A stretch of 63,212 nucleotides of DNA. It comes from Flavobacteriales bacterium. Its GTDB lineage: Bacteria > Bacteroidota > Bacteroidia > Flavobacteriales_D > Crocinitomicaceae. Of this stretch, positions 43,768 to 52,146 are shown in pieces (position 1 is the stretch's first letter; every line of letters starts with the position of its first letter). The stretch covers positions 1 through 63,212 of the forward strand of contig CANMUN010000010.1 of assembly GCA_947500875.1 (NCBI GenBank). Direction: 5' to 3'. Made by a program: the position numbers and the translations under genes. The notes beneath the pieces were generated by a model that saw only the letters and a program-made list of their open reading frames with translations, did no database searches and was not told the origin of the DNA.

Positions 43768-44601
43768 ATGAAACGAGTTGTCTTGCTTGCCCTTATTTTT
43801 TGGGTAATACCTGTTAATAGCCAAGAAACTACCCCAACACCTCAAGAAGCGGTGTGCATTATTGGTTCTCATTCCATTTACAACGAAAAGAGCCTACTAC
43901 AAATGGAGAAAATTGCTGCGCTTCTTGAAAGCAAAAACTTCAAAGTACATCGGTTTTACGACCCCAACAACGAATGGGAGGCGATTAAAAAAGCCGCGCT
44001 CAATGCTTCCCTTTTTATTTACCGAGGTCATGGCACCCACCTAGGTATCGACGGTGGGTTCGGGGGCATCGTGGTGGATGGATTTATTAGCGGTGAACGA
44101 ATTTCCAAGGGACTAACCTTTAACTTGAATCCGCTCGTCATTTTTGTGTCGGCTTGCGGAGGAGCGGGTTCTTCCGCGGGTGATGATCATGACATTGGGG
44201 TTGATGAAGCCAAAACACGCGTGCTCGGATCGGCGCTGCCTTTTCTGCTCGCGGGAGCTCAAGGATATTACGCCAACAATTACGGAGACGGCGCCCATAT
44301 TTTCCTTCAGCAATGGCTCGAACAAAAAAACTTGGAAACCTGTTACGCGAACTCCATGTATTCATGGTGTACGGTCCAAGCCCATGAACCCGTAGAAGAT
44401 GAGCGCATCGCTTCGTCCTTTAAAATAGCCGTATCCTCGAGTCCGGATAATGCGGTAAGAACGCTTACGACCACCACCAACGGGATTAGCTCCACCCAAA
44501 AGATTGTACGGGAATTTTCCTATAGCATTGCTTATCTTGGGAATCCTGAACTGACTTTAGCACAGACCTTGAAAAAAGCAAATCTGGTTGCAAAACACTG
44601 A
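43768..44601 (+). CDS. Secreted caspase-fold (clostripain/gingipain-like) protein
   Basis: The 277-residue protein has a signal peptide (cleavage near VNSQ). The rest is a single caspase-like fold: a strand then helix (VCIIGSHSIYNEKSLLQMEKIAALL), the catalytic His88 in YRGHGTH and the probable Cys130 in IFVSACGGAGS, each after a hydrophobic strand. This His-Gly and Ser-Ala-Cys pattern is that of clan CD peptidases such as C25 gingipains and C11. No sorting domain or prodomain is present. Substrate unknown. Confidence 0.75.
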   Translation: MKRVVLLALIFWVIPVNSQETTPTPQEAVCIIGSHSIYNEKSLLQMEKIAALLESKNFKVHRFYDPNNEWEAIKKAALNASLFIYRGHGTHLGIDGGFGGIVVDGFISGERISKGLTFNLNPLVIFVSACGGAGSSAGDDHDIGVDEAKTRVLGSALPFLLAGAQGYYANNYGDGAHIFLQQWLEQKNLETCYANSMYSWCTVQAHEPVEDERIASSFKIAVSSSPDNAVRTLTTTTNGISSTQKIVREFSYSIAYLGNPELTLAQTLKKANLVAKH

Positions 44602-44722
44602 ACGAGAACTCCGCTTCTTTTTTCCTGAAAATGTACCCATTCGCATCTGCTTGAGTTTAATCCTTAACGGCACAAAACCCCTCCCTTTGAAAACAACCCT
44701 GTTCCAAAACCTTCCACGAATC

Positions 44723-45145
44723 ATGAAAACCTTAACGGGGTTGCTATTCCTGCTGCATGGATCCTCACCTTTCGCACAAAAGTTGGTGGTTGAACTGTAC
44801 GAAAAACAAGATTTTGTGGCCTATAGGAACACCAGTATCGATTCTACGCTAATGAGTCCGGACTATCTGTCGGAAATCGACCGTTCTAAGACCAAGTACG
44901 TTTTTGACTTAACGGAAAAAACGTCTGCCTTCTTCCGAGAGGACGAATTTGCGAGCATGCTGCCGATTGCCTTTGAAAAAATATCCGACAACCTACTGCA
45001 GGTTCAGATTTTGCAAGAAGGCCTAATATATGGACTGTTAATCAACCTTGATCCCGCGCAAGAAAGCGTCCTTTGGTATGGGTTCTCCGAATTCACCACA
45101 ACCGTAATGAAGGCGCACCAATTCAAACTGTTTAAATGCGGTTGA
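44723..45145 (+). CDS. Small secreted protein, paralogue 1
   Basis: The open frame starts at 44588, but the ATG at 44723 gives a signal peptide (MKTLTGLLFLLHGSSPFAQ) and 140 residues. The mature part begins KLVVELYEKQDFVAYRNTSID and includes KYVFDLTEKTSAFF and LPIAFEKISDNLLQVQILQEG. It is clearly homologous along its whole length to the next gene. Family unknown. Confidence 0.8.
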   Translation: MKTLTGLLFLLHGSSPFAQKLVVELYEKQDFVAYRNTSIDSTLMSPDYLSEIDRSKTKYVFDLTEKTSAFFREDEFASMLPIAFEKISDNLLQVQILQEGLIYGLLINLDPAQESVLWYGFSEFTTTVMKAHQFKLFKCG

Positions 45146-45217
45146 ATTAGGGATTATCCCATTAAAAATCAATCAAATTACGAGCTATGTTCTCTCGTCC
45201 AATACAATCTCCAACAT

Positions 45218-45640
45218 ATGAAAACCGTCATTATATCCTTGATCTTTGTGCATTGTCTTCCGGCCTTTAGCCAAAAAATTATCCTTGAAGTGTATGAACG
45301 TCAAGAAATGAGCTGCTTTCGAAAAACCACCCTGGATTCGGTGCTCTCACTCCCCGATGCGGTGTACGAAACCGATACCGTGGATACGCGTTACGTTATC
45401 GACCTCGACGAAAAAACGTCCACCTACACCCGTTTTGATAACCCCAACGTTATTAGTGTACTACCCATTGCTATCGAACAACACGGAAACGAAATGATCC
45501 AAGTGCACATTTTAGAAGACGGTTTTGATTACGGTCTATTCCTCAACCCCATCAAGGAAAACGCTCTTTGGTATTGGTATGATGAGGATATGACGACGGT
45601 TAAGAAAATCACCCAATTCCGTTTTGTGAAAAGTTCGTGA
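45218..45640 (+). CDS. Small secreted protein, paralogue 2
   Basis: The 140-residue protein has a signal peptide (MKTVIISLIFVHCLPAFSQ) and is a diverged duplicate of the preceding gene: KIILEVYERQ against KLVVELYEKQ, RYVIDLDEKTST against KYVFDLTEKTSA, LPIAIEQ against LPIAFEK and QVHILEDGFDYGL against QVQILQEGLIYGL. Both copies are exactly 140 residues. They follow a secreted caspase-fold gene and may be related in function to it. Confidence 0.82.
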   Translation: MKTVIISLIFVHCLPAFSQKIILEVYERQEMSCFRKTTLDSVLSLPDAVYETDTVDTRYVIDLDEKTSTYTRFDNPNVISVLPIAIEQHGNEMIQVHILEDGFDYGLFLNPIKENALWYWYDEDMTTVKKITQFRFVKSS

Positions 45641-45650
45641 AGCTTTTCAT

Positions 45651-45658
45651 TACCTTTA
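45651..45658 (+). promoter_or_regulatory. Near-consensus -7 element TACCTTTA, four bases before coaX
   Basis: One mismatch from TAnnTTTG; the four bases TCCC separate it from the ATG at 45663, the same spacing as in the perfect leaderless-type promoters in this window. Confidence 0.4.
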
Positions 45659-45662
45659 TCCC

Positions 45663-46379
45663 ATGCAAACCAACCCGGTTTTCGTGATAGATGGCGGGAA
45701 TACCCACATAAAACTTGGGGTATTCAGCCTAGGTAATTTAACCTCCGTTCATCGTTGTTCTTCCGTCCATGAAATAGGAGCCTTGCTAAGTCCGGAAAGT
45801 ACGGTGGTTGTGGCTAACGTTGGAAGTCCAGAATTGTATTCGGAATGCCAAGGGCGGGGTTGTGAAATCTATTCCCTGGACCCCCTCGGAAAGTTGCCCT
45901 TTGCACACAGCTACCTTACCCCGGAATCGTTAGGAATCGACCGGCTTTGCAACGTTGCTGCCGTTCACGCTTTGCATCCCAAGCAAAACGTATTGGTGGT
46001 GGATGCGGGTACCTGCATCAAGTTTGACCTCATCAACGCGGAAAGACAGTATTGCGGAGGTTCCATTTCTCCAGGCCTTGCCCTGCGTTACCTCAGCTTG
46101 AACGAGCATACGGCGAATCTCCCCTTGCTCGCTCCTGCACCATGGGAACTTATTGGAAAGAGTACCGAAGAAAGCCTGCACAGCGGGGTCATGGGAAGTG
46201 CTCAGGCAGAAATCCACTGGCGTATTCAAGAATTTAACAATCGTTATGAGGATTTGATCATCTATCTCACCGGAGGGGATGCCCTTTATTTTGATTTAGC
46301 GCAAAAAAATGACATCTTTGTGGACGAAAATCTAACCCTAAAAGGGATTTATGCACTCTACCTTTTTCAAAACCCTTAA
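45663..46379 (+). CDS. coaX: Type III pantothenate kinase
   Basis: The 238-residue kinase phosphorylates pantothenate in CoA synthesis. ASKHA motifs are clear: phosphate 1 loop VIDGGNTHIKLGVF, LGIDRLCNVAAVHAL and phosphate 2 loop VVDAGTCIKFDLI, then GGSISPGLALR. Type III enzymes are not feedback-inhibited by CoA. The end overlaps the next gene by 29 nt. Confidence 0.95.
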   Translation: MQTNPVFVIDGGNTHIKLGVFSLGNLTSVHRCSSVHEIGALLSPESTVVVANVGSPELYSECQGRGCEIYSLDPLGKLPFAHSYLTPESLGIDRLCNVAAVHALHPKQNVLVVDAGTCIKFDLINAERQYCGGSISPGLALRYLSLNEHTANLPLLAPAPWELIGKSTEESLHSGVMGSAQAEIHWRIQEFNNRYEDLIIYLTGGDALYFDLAQKNDIFVDENLTLKGIYALYLFQNP

Positions 46380-47718
46380 AGGGACCTTCATCTTTGGATT
46401 TTTCTTATCCGTTTTTGGTCAGCAAAGCGTATCACATCCGCTTAGTTCCTACGGAATAGGTGATTATCAATTAAGCGATCACGGGATTTATTCCGCAATG
46501 GGTAACGTCCAAGTACCCTTTATCGATTCTTCGCACTTGAACTTTTTAAATCCTGCTTCTTACAGTGCTTTAAGTAAAGGCAACACGCTCTTCTCCCTAG
46601 GCGTGAACCAAAGGACCTCTTTTCTAAGTCAAGGTAACGAACGAATGGTACGATCCACCGGCAACTTAAACCATCTTGTTTTAGGTTTTAAACTAAAACA
46701 GCGCATGGGGATGGCGTTGGGAATTACCCCTTATGCCGCCAAAGGGTATTCCCTCAGTGAAAAAATCTTCACCGGTGTAGACTCGCTTTTGAACAGTTAT
46801 GAGGGTTCTGGCTACATCAACCGAGTATTCTTAGGGTACTCTTATGCTCCAATACAAACCAAAAACACCTTGTTAAGCCTTGGTGCCAATGGAGGATATT
46901 TATTTGGAGGGCTCCGAAATCAACGCAGCAGTCAGTTAATCCAAGGCACCACCGCGTCGGGAGGGCTTTACCAAGAAGACTTACAGATTTCAGCGATTAA
47001 CGCTGAATTTGGCCTGGCTTTTTCCCAAAAAATAGGCTCGCGTTATGAGCTTAAATTGGGAGGAACGTACGCTCCGAACATGAAACTCACAGGCGATTTA
47101 CAGAGCGTTTTTTATAGCGCAAGCAACTTGAACCTTCCATCTTCTTACGACACGTTGAATTCACAACAGTTCAGCGGTCATGTAGCACAAGGTCAGCGCA
47201 TTGCGGTAGGTTTGATGCAACAGGTGTACCTTCGCGAGCGATCTCGAAAGAACAAAACCAAGCATCCTCAACTCAATGTCATGATGCAGTATTCTCAACA
47301 ATCACAAAACGATTACCTTTTTACAGGAAGCAATTACGATTCCTTGGGTAGTTTTTCATCGAATACCTCGCTTTATCAAATAGGTATAGAATTCCGACCA
47401 GAACGCTTCCTTTACGAAAATCTGGCAACCTTAGGGTTCTTCGACAAATTTAGCTACCGCATTGGAGGATTTTACGGTCAACTCCCCTATTTTGATGCTA
47501 CGGGCAGCGCATTCAAAGCACAGGCTTTTACTTTTGGTCTTGGAATCCCAATTTTAGCCCAACAATCGTTGTCCTCGATTAATTTCTCATGCATTGTTGG
47601 CCAAAGGGGCACTTTCAAAACCGGAGCGCTCCAAGAAACCTTTATCTCCGTTCAACTGGGAGCAGTATTGGCTCCGGCAGGATTTGAACGATGGTTTAGA
47701 AAACGAAAAATGGATTAA
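46351..47718 (+). CDS. FadL/OMPP1-like outer-membrane barrel protein
   Basis: The 455-residue protein has a signal peptide (cleavage near VFGQ) and an N-terminal plug-like region (SYGIGDYQLSDHGIYSAMGN, LNFLNPASYSALSKGN) followed by repeated amphipathic strands, e.g. MGMALGITPYAAKGYSL and YELKLGGTYAPNMKLTG. This pattern fits the OMPP1/FadL/TodX class of hydrophobic-substrate channels. It overlaps coaX by 29 nt and lptC by one base. Confidence 0.82.
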   Translation: MHSTFFKTLKGTFIFGFFLSVFGQQSVSHPLSSYGIGDYQLSDHGIYSAMGNVQVPFIDSSHLNFLNPASYSALSKGNTLFSLGVNQRTSFLSQGNERMVRSTGNLNHLVLGFKLKQRMGMALGITPYAAKGYSLSEKIFTGVDSLLNSYEGSGYINRVFLGYSYAPIQTKNTLLSLGANGGYLFGGLRNQRSSQLIQGTTASGGLYQEDLQISAINAEFGLAFSQKIGSRYELKLGGTYAPNMKLTGDLQSVFYSASNLNLPSSYDTLNSQQFSGHVAQGQRIAVGLMQQVYLRERSRKNKTKHPQLNVMMQYSQQSQNDYLFTGSNYDSLGSFSSNTSLYQIGIEFRPERFLYENLATLGFFDKFSYRIGGFYGQLPYFDATGSAFKAQAFTFGLGIPILAQQSLSSINFSCIVGQRGTFKTGALQETFISVQLGAVLAPAGFERWFRKRKMD

Positions 47719-48269
47719 TGCGGCTTTTGCTCCTTCTTTTCTTTTTGCCGTGCGTCATTTCGAGCTGCGTCAACAACATGGAAGACGTCAAACGCATTAG
47801 TTTCAATAAGAACACCCCTGATGAAGTAATGGTGGACTTTAATATGAACTACAGCGAATCCGGTTCTGGAAGGATTAGCGTATATGCCGCCTTTTCGGAG
47901 AGTTTTCGAAATCCGGTACACCTTACCCAATTGAAAGACAGCTTGCGGGTAACTTTTTATTCGGAAACCGGGGAAGCAGTATCGACACTAACGGCCAAAT
48001 ACGGAACCATTAACCATGCAAAAAACGAAATAATGATCCGAGACTCGGTGCGCTTTTACCATTTCAAAAAACAGCAATTATTGAAAACGGAACTGCTATA
48101 TTGGCATCAAAAAGACAGTATGGTGAGCACCGATAAAGCCGTTTACATCACCAGCCCTAAGGGAAATTTCACCGGAAAAGGATTGAATGCACGTCAAGAC
48201 TTTAGCCGTTATGTGATACTAAAACCGGAAGGTTCCGTGGTGATTGAAAAAGAAAACGAATTAAACTAA
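47718..48269 (+). CDS. lptC: LPS export periplasmic protein LptC
   Basis: The 183-residue protein has a lipobox (VISSC, Cys17), a feature of Bacteroidota LptC, followed by the OstA/LptC beta-jellyroll with YSESGSGRISVYAAF and repeats of TAKYGTIN and TDKAVYI type. LptC links the inner-membrane LptBFG pump to the periplasmic bridge. A TAATG overlap joins it to the barrel gene. Confidence 0.88.
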   Translation: MRLLLLLFFLPCVISSCVNNMEDVKRISFNKNTPDEVMVDFNMNYSESGSGRISVYAAFSESFRNPVHLTQLKDSLRVTFYSETGEAVSTLTAKYGTINHAKNEIMIRDSVRFYHFKKQQLLKTELLYWHQKDSMVSTDKAVYITSPKGNFTGKGLNARQDFSRYVILKPEGSVVIEKENELN

Positions 48270-48276
48270 TACCCTC

Positions 48277-48510
48277 ATGAAAATTTACAACCTCGTGATG
48301 TCCTATTTTTGGCTTGCTATTGCTTTAGGGAGCTTTGGCGTGGTAACCTACAACGGATTCACCCTCGGATTCGACCGCTGGGCAAGTTATTACGTATTTA
48401 CTGTCATTGCCTTGGGCATGTTTTTTATGAAAAAATGGATGATGCAACGGACAGAAAAACACGAAGCATTTTTAAAAGAACAAGCACAAAAAAAGAACCA
48501 AAACCTGTAA
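48277..48510 (+). CDS. Small two-helix membrane protein
   Basis: The 77-residue protein has two membrane helices (MSYFWLAIALGSFGVVTY and WASYYVFTVIALGMFFM) and a charged C-terminal tail. It lies 7 bases after lptC and 27 before the DUF5686 gene, a conserved small gene in this neighbourhood in Flavobacteriia by my recollection. Function unknown. Confidence 0.75.
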   Translation: MKIYNLVMSYFWLAIALGSFGVVTYNGFTLGFDRWASYYVFTVIALGMFFMKKWMMQRTEKHEAFLKEQAQKKNQNL

Positions 48511-48537
48511 CTAATTGTTAAGTATATTGTCTTAACC

Positions 48538-50991
48538 ATGGTGCGAATACTTCTTTTTTGTTGGGCTTTTTTTACGGTACTTTTGGTACAAGGCCAACGC
48601 TTTTTGAAGGGCACGGTAAAGGACAAGGAGAAACGCATCATTCCTTACGCCAAAATTTACGTCAAAAACGACCCCACGCTGCGCACGGTTTGCGACGAAA
48701 ACGGATATTATGAAATGGGGTTAATGCCCGGAGAGTATTACCTTGTGGTAACGGCCATGGGATACGAGGACCGTGAGTATTATCTGGGAATGGGAGACGC
48801 AGACGTCGTTAAAGATTTTCAGCTTTATCCGCCCAACCTGAAAACCGTAGAAGACGTCGTGGTTTCGGTAAAAAAATCGAATCCTGGCAGGGAAATCATG
48901 CTGAAGGTGTTGAATAAACGGGACAGTATCAATCCCTGGAACCGTCCCCATCAAGTCAGTGTTTACATCAAAGCGTCGGAGAAGCTGGATTTTAAATCCT
49001 CGGGGAAATCCAAGGAAAAAGAAAACGATGAACCCAATTTCGATGCCAAGCAGGACAGCCTTCTTAAATCCATGAACTTGGTGGAAGTTCAATTAGAGCG
49101 TTCCTTCGCACCGCCCAACAAAGTGAAAGAAGTCCGAAATGCCTATGAAGTGCATGGCTCATCGCAAAACTTGTACTATACCACGACGGTAAAAAGTAAT
49201 TTTAACTTCTTTGAGAACTTATTGCACCTAGACGATTTGCATGAAACCCCGGTAAGTTCACCCATTTCAATCCCAGGGATACTTTCATACCGTTACCGCC
49301 TTGAAGAGAAGTATGAAGAAAACGGGGGCATGATTTCAAAAATCAAAATCATTCCTAGAAATACGGCAACCACTACCCTCGAAGGTTATATCTGGGTCAT
49401 TGATACCCTTTGGATGGTGCAAAAACTCTCGCTCACCATGAACAAAGGGAATTTGTTGGTATACGACCATTTTCAAATCGACCAAACCTTTAGCCATCCG
49501 GGAGATTCGATGTGTGTGTTGGAAAAACAAGCGTTAACTTACGGGGTCAAGTACAAAAACGAAACCTCCAAAGCGAGTACGGTTGCCTTGTTCAGCAACT
49601 ACAATTTCACTCCAAAGTTCCCGGCTAAGTACTTCTCCACCGAATTGGCAGTAACGGAACAAACGGCATATGAAAAAGACAGCAGTTATTGGAACGGAAT
49701 ACGCGAAATTGGCTTAAGCGATGAAGAACGCAGGTATATTTTCCTGAAAGACAGCATCGAAGAGGCGCACAACAAGAAAGAATACCTGGATTCGGTAGAT
49801 GCCGTATTCAATAAAATTACCATACTCAAAGTGTTGTGGTTTGGAGTGGATCATAGAAACCGGGTAAAAAAACAACAGTTCTCCTTCGGTTCATTGGCGG
49901 AATTTGTTCAACCGATTGGCATAGGCGGACCTCGAATTGCCCCCAATTTCGGGTATTTCAAAAAATGGGAAAATCAGCGTACCTACGATTTTTACGTGAG
50001 GTCCTCCATTGGTTTTTTAAACAAAGATCCCAAAGGGGTAATTTGGAACCGATACCGCTTCGATCCCTTCCATCAAGGCGATGTAACGGCATCGGTCAGC
50101 CATGAATTTGACGTTATTCGCGGCTTTGATGCGATAACACAAATCTATCGCCGAAACAACTTCATCGAAGCGACCACCCTTAGGGCCGGGGTTAACTACG
50201 AATTGTTCAACGGATTGTATTTGGGGGCTGACCTCAATTTTGCCATTCGGAGGAGTTTAAAGGATTTTAAGTTCTTAGAGCTCACCGATGCCTTCATACC
50301 CAACGACAGTGCCATGGTTTTCGATCCTTACAATGCTAGCTTGGTTTCCTTCGAGTGTTCCTACGTGCCCCAGCAAAAATACATGCGCGAACCTTACCGC
50401 AAGGTGGTTCTGGGTTCGGCTTGGCCAACCTTCAGTGTGTATTATCGAAAAGGAGTCAAAAACTTGTTTGGAAGCGTCATTGATTACGATTATTTAAGCT
50501 TTGATATTCGGCAAAACTTCAAGCTTGGACTGCTCGGAAACAGCAGTTACCGCGTTGCCACAGGTACCTTTTTGAGCATGCGCGACGTTCGAGAGCCTGA
50601 TTTGAGGTACCAACGTCGTTCAGACCCTATTTGGTTTTCCAACCCGCTGTATTCCTTTCAAGGTTTAGATACCACGCTTCCGACCAAGAGTTGGGTGCAT
50701 GAAGCGCATTTCGTTCATCACGATAACGGAGCGATTCTTAATAAAATCCCCTTCATGAAGAAAACGCGCATAGGACTGGTATTTGGCGGAGGGGCAATGT
50801 ACGTTCAAGAACACGACTACCAACACTATGAATTATTGGCTGGCTTGGAAAGAAATTTCAAGTTATCACGGCGAAGGTTGCGCGTCGGGGTTTACGGCTG
50901 CGCTTCAGATGGCAATAAAACCGCTCCGAGAATGGACTTTAAAGTCTCCTTTGCCATCCTGGATGACCGCAGCATGAAGTGGAATTTTTAA
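48538..50991 (+). CDS. DUF5686 outer-membrane protein with carboxypeptidase-like regulatory domain
   Basis: The 817-residue protein has a signal peptide, then an N-terminal carboxypeptidase D-like regulatory domain (about 20-105: LKGTVKDKEKRIIPYAKIYVKN, GYYEMGLMPGEYYLVVTAMGYE) and a long DUF5686 region predicted to be mostly beta strands ending in a barrel with final Phe (MKWNF). Similar proteins are abundant in Bacteroidota envelopes. The end overlaps lspA by 4 nt. Confidence 0.88.
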   Translation: MVRILLFCWAFFTVLLVQGQRFLKGTVKDKEKRIIPYAKIYVKNDPTLRTVCDENGYYEMGLMPGEYYLVVTAMGYEDREYYLGMGDADVVKDFQLYPPNLKTVEDVVVSVKKSNPGREIMLKVLNKRDSINPWNRPHQVSVYIKASEKLDFKSSGKSKEKENDEPNFDAKQDSLLKSMNLVEVQLERSFAPPNKVKEVRNAYEVHGSSQNLYYTTTVKSNFNFFENLLHLDDLHETPVSSPISIPGILSYRYRLEEKYEENGGMISKIKIIPRNTATTTLEGYIWVIDTLWMVQKLSLTMNKGNLLVYDHFQIDQTFSHPGDSMCVLEKQALTYGVKYKNETSKASTVALFSNYNFTPKFPAKYFSTELAVTEQTAYEKDSSYWNGIREIGLSDEERRYIFLKDSIEEAHNKKEYLDSVDAVFNKITILKVLWFGVDHRNRVKKQQFSFGSLAEFVQPIGIGGPRIAPNFGYFKKWENQRTYDFYVRSSIGFLNKDPKGVIWNRYRFDPFHQGDVTASVSHEFDVIRGFDAITQIYRRNNFIEATTLRAGVNYELFNGLYLGADLNFAIRRSLKDFKFLELTDAFIPNDSAMVFDPYNASLVSFECSYVPQQKYMREPYRKVVLGSAWPTFSVYYRKGVKNLFGSVIDYDYLSFDIRQNFKLGLLGNSSYRVATGTFLSMRDVREPDLRYQRRSDPIWFSNPLYSFQGLDTTLPTKSWVHEAHFVHHDNGAILNKIPFMKKTRIGLVFGGGAMYVQEHDYQHYELLAGLERNFKLSRRRLRVGVYGCASDGNKTAPRMDFKVSFAILDDRSMKWNF

Positions 50992-51659
50992 TCCTGAGTC
51001 TCTGATTTGCGGGAACGAAAGGTGAAAATGCTTTTTCGCTGAATCCACAGCAGCAGTCCTACTCCCACCGAAATGCAGGAATCTGCAACGTTCCAGATGG
51101 CAGGAAACACGGGGCTATCACCCAACCACGGAACCCAACTTGGCCAGTACGCATCAAACTGAAACATATCAACCACGTTCCCATAGAGAAAACCTCGGTT
51201 GCGAACTTCGACGGCATAGCTGATCCCGTATTGCGTGCAAGGCATCTTGATCCCACTTCCCTGCATTTGATTGAAGGATTCGCAAGGGTTGAATGGAAAA
51301 ATAAAATCGTAAAACATGGAATCTAGAAGGTTACCTGTTGCTCCAGCAAGAATCATGGATAACGCTATCAAAGAAAAGTTGGTTATTCCTTTTTTGATTT
51401 CGAGCAGGATGTAATAGGTAATTCCTCCGATGGCTAAAATCCTAAAAACACTTAAGGCAATTTTGCCATAAGCCGAAGATCCTAGGGTTGTACCGAAGGC
51501 CATTCCCGGATTTTCGATGTAGTGCAATGCAAACCAATTCCCTAACAGGTAGCGCGTTTCGTTGGGTTGAAAGGTCCATTTGATGTACCATTTCATGAGC
51601 TGATCCGCGAAAATTAGCCCCACAACCACCCCTATAAGTAACCAATGCTTTTTACTCAC
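50988..51659 (-). CDS. lspA: Lipoprotein signal peptidase
   Basis: The 223-residue membrane aspartyl protease removes signal peptides of prolipoproteins. Four membrane helices are visible, and the two catalytic Asp are in YGNVVDMFQF and IWNVADSCI; ALHYIENPGMAFG and GATGNLLDS also match. Compared with the E. coli enzyme it has an insertion of about 35 residues (FPFNPCESFNQMQGS region) common in Bacteroidota. It overlaps the DksA-like gene by 4 nt. Confidence 0.95.
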   Translation of the reverse strand: MSKKHWLLIGVVVGLIFADQLMKWYIKWTFQPNETRYLLGNWFALHYIENPGMAFGTTLGSSAYGKIALSVFRILAIGGITYYILLEIKKGITNFSLIALSMILAGATGNLLDSMFYDFIFPFNPCESFNQMQGSGIKMPCTQYGISYAVEVRNRGFLYGNVVDMFQFDAYWPSWVPWLGDSPVFPAIWNVADSCISVGVGLLLWIQRKSIFTFRSRKSETQD

Positions 51660-52042
51660 GGCTTGTTTTGAGCGTTTTTAGCATCAATCGTGGTGGTAGC
51701 ATGAGGCACTAATCGAAGGCGCTCCTTGGGAATTAATTTCCCGGAAACACGGCAAACACCGTAGGTTTTGTTTTGAATTCGTACCAAGGCCGCCTGAAGG
51801 TTCTGAATGAACTTCTCTTGCCTTGCCGCTAGTTGAGCCACTTCTTCACGGGAGAGGGTATCCGAACCGTCCTCCATCATGTTGAAGGTTCTACCGGTAT
51901 CATCGGTCCCATGGTTGTCGCTGTGCGATAATGAATTCTTGAGCAGGTTGTAATCTACTCGAGCGTCTTCTAGTTTTTTATTAATTAACGCTTCAAATTC
52001 CTTTAACTCTGCTTCGGAATAGCGTGTTTTTTCAGCTGCCAT
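51656..52042 (-). CDS. TraR/DksA-family regulator lacking zinc cysteines
   Basis: The 128-residue protein has the coiled-coil arm (about 1-75) of DksA and the C-terminal globular part YGVCRVSGKLIPKERLRLVPHATTTIDAKN. Three of the four zinc-binding Cys of E. coli DksA are missing and only one remains in GVCR. This variant is usual in Flavobacteriia and presumably folds without zinc. It may act on RNA polymerase with ppGpp. Confidence 0.88.
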   Translation of the reverse strand: MAAEKTRYSEAELKEFEALINKKLEDARVDYNLLKNSLSHSDNHGTDDTGRTFNMMEDGSDTLSREEVAQLAARQEKFIQNLQAALVRIQNKTYGVCRVSGKLIPKERLRLVPHATTTIDAKNAQNKP

Positions 52043-52062
52043 AGTGGTATTTTCAAAGAGGT

Positions 52063-52070
52063 CAAATATA
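52063..52070 (-). promoter_or_regulatory. Promoter -7 element TATATTTG for the DksA-like gene and lspA
   Basis: The minus strand reads TATATTTG, a perfect match 20 bases before the ATG at 52042. Confidence 0.45.
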
Positions 52071-52134
52071 AAAAAATAACAAAAACAGCACGCGTTATCT
52101 TAAAAAGTAATTCATTCAATTCACTGCCTTTTTT

Positions 52135-52142
52135 TACCTTCG
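52135..52142 (+). promoter_or_regulatory. Near-consensus -7 element TACCTTCG, four bases before 52147
   Basis: One mismatch from TAnnTTTG, separated by TAGC from the ATG. It shows the same four-base spacing as the leaderless-type promoters elsewhere in the window. Confidence 0.4.
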
Positions 52143-52146
52143 TAGC

